NCBI GenBank assembly: GCA_017400025.1
Contig: JAFQAF010000329.1
Span: 1 to 5,791 of the forward strand
Length of the DNA stretch: 5,791 bases
DNA from: Oscillospiraceae bacterium
Lineage (GTDB): Bacteria > Bacillota_A > Clostridia > Oscillospirales > Ruminococcaceae
Direction of reading: 5' to 3'
Positions 4,196-5,791 of the stretch are shown piece after piece. The translations under genes were made by a program, and so were the position numbers. Numbering within the stretch: the stretch's first letter is position 1; the number at the start of each line of letters is the position of its first letter. A model generated the notes under the pieces. The model did no database searches and had not been told where the DNA came from. It saw only the letters and a program-made list of their open reading frames with translations.

Positions 4196-5791
4196 ATGGC
4201 GAACAATAGAAAAAATCAGACCCATGTAACAAATCAGATGCGCAGGCGCTCCATAGTGCTTACTGTATGCGCCACACTTTGTTTCTGTGTTGTTATTGCA
4301 AAAATGTTCAACATACAGATTGTGAACTATGAAAAATACAAAGGCCGTGCCACGGAAATACAGCTGCGCGAAACAGAGGTATCTGCAAAACGCGGCACTA
4401 TTTACGATTCCAATATGAAAATTCTGGCACAGACTGCCACAGTGTGGACTATTTCTGTCTCACCTAAAGACAGCAAGCCGGAACAGCACCGGACAATAGC
4501 AGACGGTCTGGCAGAAATACTGGAAGTGGATGAACAGTCCGTGCTGGAAAAACTGGGCAAAAACAACTACTATCAGCTTATAAAGCAGAAGGTGGATAAA
4601 CCGGTGGCCGACAAGGTTATTGAATTCTGCCAGGAAAATGACCTCAGCGGTGTAAACGTTATTGAGGACTACAAAAGATATTACCCCTACGGAGAATTTG
4701 CTTCCACAATCCTGGGCTTCTGCGGCTCTGACAACCAGGGCCTGGCAGGGCTGGAAAGCTTTTATGATGAAGAACTCACCGGCGAAAAAGGCCGTGTTAT
4801 AGCGGCCAAAAACGGCTGGGGTATGGATATGGGCATCAAAAGCGAGGTGCTCAGTGAAACAAAGGACGGCTACAGCCTGAAAACAACCATAGACGAAACA
4901 GTACAGCATTATCTGGAAAAGCATCTGGCGCTGAATGCCGAAAAGCACGGTGCACTGGAGGGAGCGGCCGGCATAGTTATGAATGTGAAAACCGGTGCTA
5001 TACTGGGTATGGCAAACTATCCGGCATATAACCCCAATGAGCCCTATGCCCTTACCAATGACAGCCTTTACAACCAGATAATGGCCATCGTAAATGATGA
5101 GGAACGAAATGCCGCAATGTCCACAGCCAGACAGAAGCAGTGGAGAAACAAGGCGGTAAACGACCTGTACGAACCAGGCTCTGTTTTCAAAATTGTCACA
5201 GCTTCCGCTGCCCTTGATGCCGGTACAGAAAGCCTTGGTTCCGGCTTTATGTGCAAAGGCTCTGTACAGGTGGAAAACAGAACAATGAAATGTTCACAGA
5301 CCTGGGGCCACGGTGCACAGACCTTTTCCCAGGCGCTTATAAATTCCTGCAACCCGGCCTTCATAGATATGGGCCTTACAATGGGCAAGGATATATTCTT
5401 TGACTATTTCTATTCCTTCGGTCTTGCTGAAAAAACAGGTATTGACCTGCCGGGCGAGCAGAACTCCCTGCATTACACAGCAGAAAACCATACAACTGTT
5501 ACACTGGCCAGCTCTGCTTTCGGCCAGTCAAATAAAATCACTCCTCTGCAGATGATTACTGCTGTTGCCACTGCAGTAAACGGCGGCAATCTTGTCACAC
5601 CTCATCTGGTTTCACAGTTGCTGGATTCTGACGGAAATGTGGTAAAGGATATGACTCCGGAAATCCGCCGTCAGGTTATCAGCGAAGATACCAGCCGCAA
5701 AATTGCCAATATTCTGCAGACCAACGTTACCAGCGGTAACGGCCACCACGCCTATATTCCGGGCTACCGCATCGGCGGTAAATCCGGTACA
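4196..5791 (+). CDS. ftsI/spoVD: Class B penicillin-binding protein, FtsI/SpoVD type (3' end outside window)
   Basis: The 532 visible codons stay open to the window edge. This D,D-transpeptidase crosslinks peptidoglycan at the septum (FtsI) or for the spore cortex (SpoVD). It has a short basic N-terminus, one membrane anchor (about 19-36) and the pedestal/dimerisation region (about 60-220), opened by AKRGTIYDSNMKILA (64-78), the RGxIxD signature. The transpeptidase domain starts near 255 with AGIVMNVKTGAILGMANYP. Its active site is complete: SxxK as SVFK (329-332, nucleophile Ser329), SxN as SCN (384-386) and KSGT (529-532), where the window ends. The segment with QWRNKAVNDLYEPGSVFK (315-332) resembles clostridial SpoVD-type proteins as I recall them. 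A PASTA domain, if present, would be outside. The RBS is weak (GAAAGAGA, 4183-4190, 5 nt from the ATG). This start is chosen because the anchor and basic residues follow it directly. Confidence 0.94.
   Translation, partial: MANNRKNQTHVTNQMRRRSIVLTVCATLCFCVVIAKMFNIQIVNYEKYKGRATEIQLRETEVSAKRGTIYDSNMKILAQTATVWTISVSPKDSKPEQHRTIADGLAEILEVDEQSVLEKLGKNNYYQLIKQKVDKPVADKVIEFCQENDLSGVNVIEDYKRYYPYGEFASTILGFCGSDNQGLAGLESFYDEELTGEKGRVIAAKNGWGMDMGIKSEVLSETKDGYSLKTTIDETVQHYLEKHLALNAEKHGALEGAAGIVMNVKTGAILGMANYPAYNPNEPYALTNDSLYNQIMAIVNDEERNAAMSTARQKQWRNKAVNDLYEPGSVFKIVTASAALDAGTESLGSGFMCKGSVQVENRTMKCSQTWGHGAQTFSQALINSCNPAFIDMGLTMGKDIFFDYFYSFGLAEKTGIDLPGEQNSLHYTAENHTTVTLASSAFGQSNKITPLQMITAVATAVNGGNLVTPHLVSQLLDSDGNVVKDMTPEIRRQVISEDTSRKIANILQTNVTSGNGHHAYIPGYRIGGKSGT

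Noticed and set aside
4460..4948. 162-codon minus-strand frame inside the PBP gene
   Set aside because: It lies entirely within the conserved PBP coding sequence and is Cys/Phe/Val-rich, like the other antisense shadows.

Overview
The window looks like chromosomal DNA of a low-to-mid GC Bacillota, most likely a Clostridia (Oscillospirales/Lachnospirales-like) gut anaerobe. The reasons are the mraZ-rsmH-ftsL-PBP gene order, strong AGGAG-type ribosome binding sites, TTGNNN-17-TATAAT promoters in AT-rich spacers, a Cys-rich RsmH tail that I recall from clostridial proteins, and a flavin-dependent fumarate-reductase-family lipoprotein of a kind common in anaerobic gut Firmicutes. The genus cannot be fixed from the sequence.

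Region 1 (1-83): probably the last codons of an upstream gene (stop at 33-35), followed by a good intrinsic terminator. Region 2 (80-2014): a monocistronic unit. It has a near-consensus extended -10 promoter, two related inverted 21-bp sites that flank this promoter, a strong RBS, a 596-aa lipoprotein with an FMN-binding domain and an FAD-dependent reductase domain, and a strong terminator that could work in both directions. The codon use of this gene is much more biased than that of its neighbours, which suggests high expression. Region 3 (2015-2218): the leader of the division and cell-wall (dcw) cluster. It holds a 17-bp palindrome, a promoter and a five-unit tandem array of MraZ boxes with an exact 10-bp period. 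Region 4 (2219-5791): mraZ, rsmH, an ftsL-type gene and a class B penicillin-binding protein (FtsI/SpoVD type), all on the + strand. The PBP is cut by the window end right after its KSGT motif. A 44-nt hairpin with no U-tract lies between ftsL and the PBP gene.

How the genes fit together: MraZ should bind the box array and control its own operon. RsmH methylates 16S rRNA. The FtsL-like bitopic protein and the class B PBP act together at the septum. The reductase is a separate unit and is probably an exported or surface respiratory enzyme for an organic acceptor. No dedicated electron-donor partner or ApbE flavin transferase is visible here.

I see no wholly new multi-gene system. The parts most worth a second look are regulatory (the MraZ box array with an in-phase box-like Shine-Dalgarno, the paired sites around the reductase promoter, and the intra-operon hairpin), plus the non-fumarate-like active site of the reductase.
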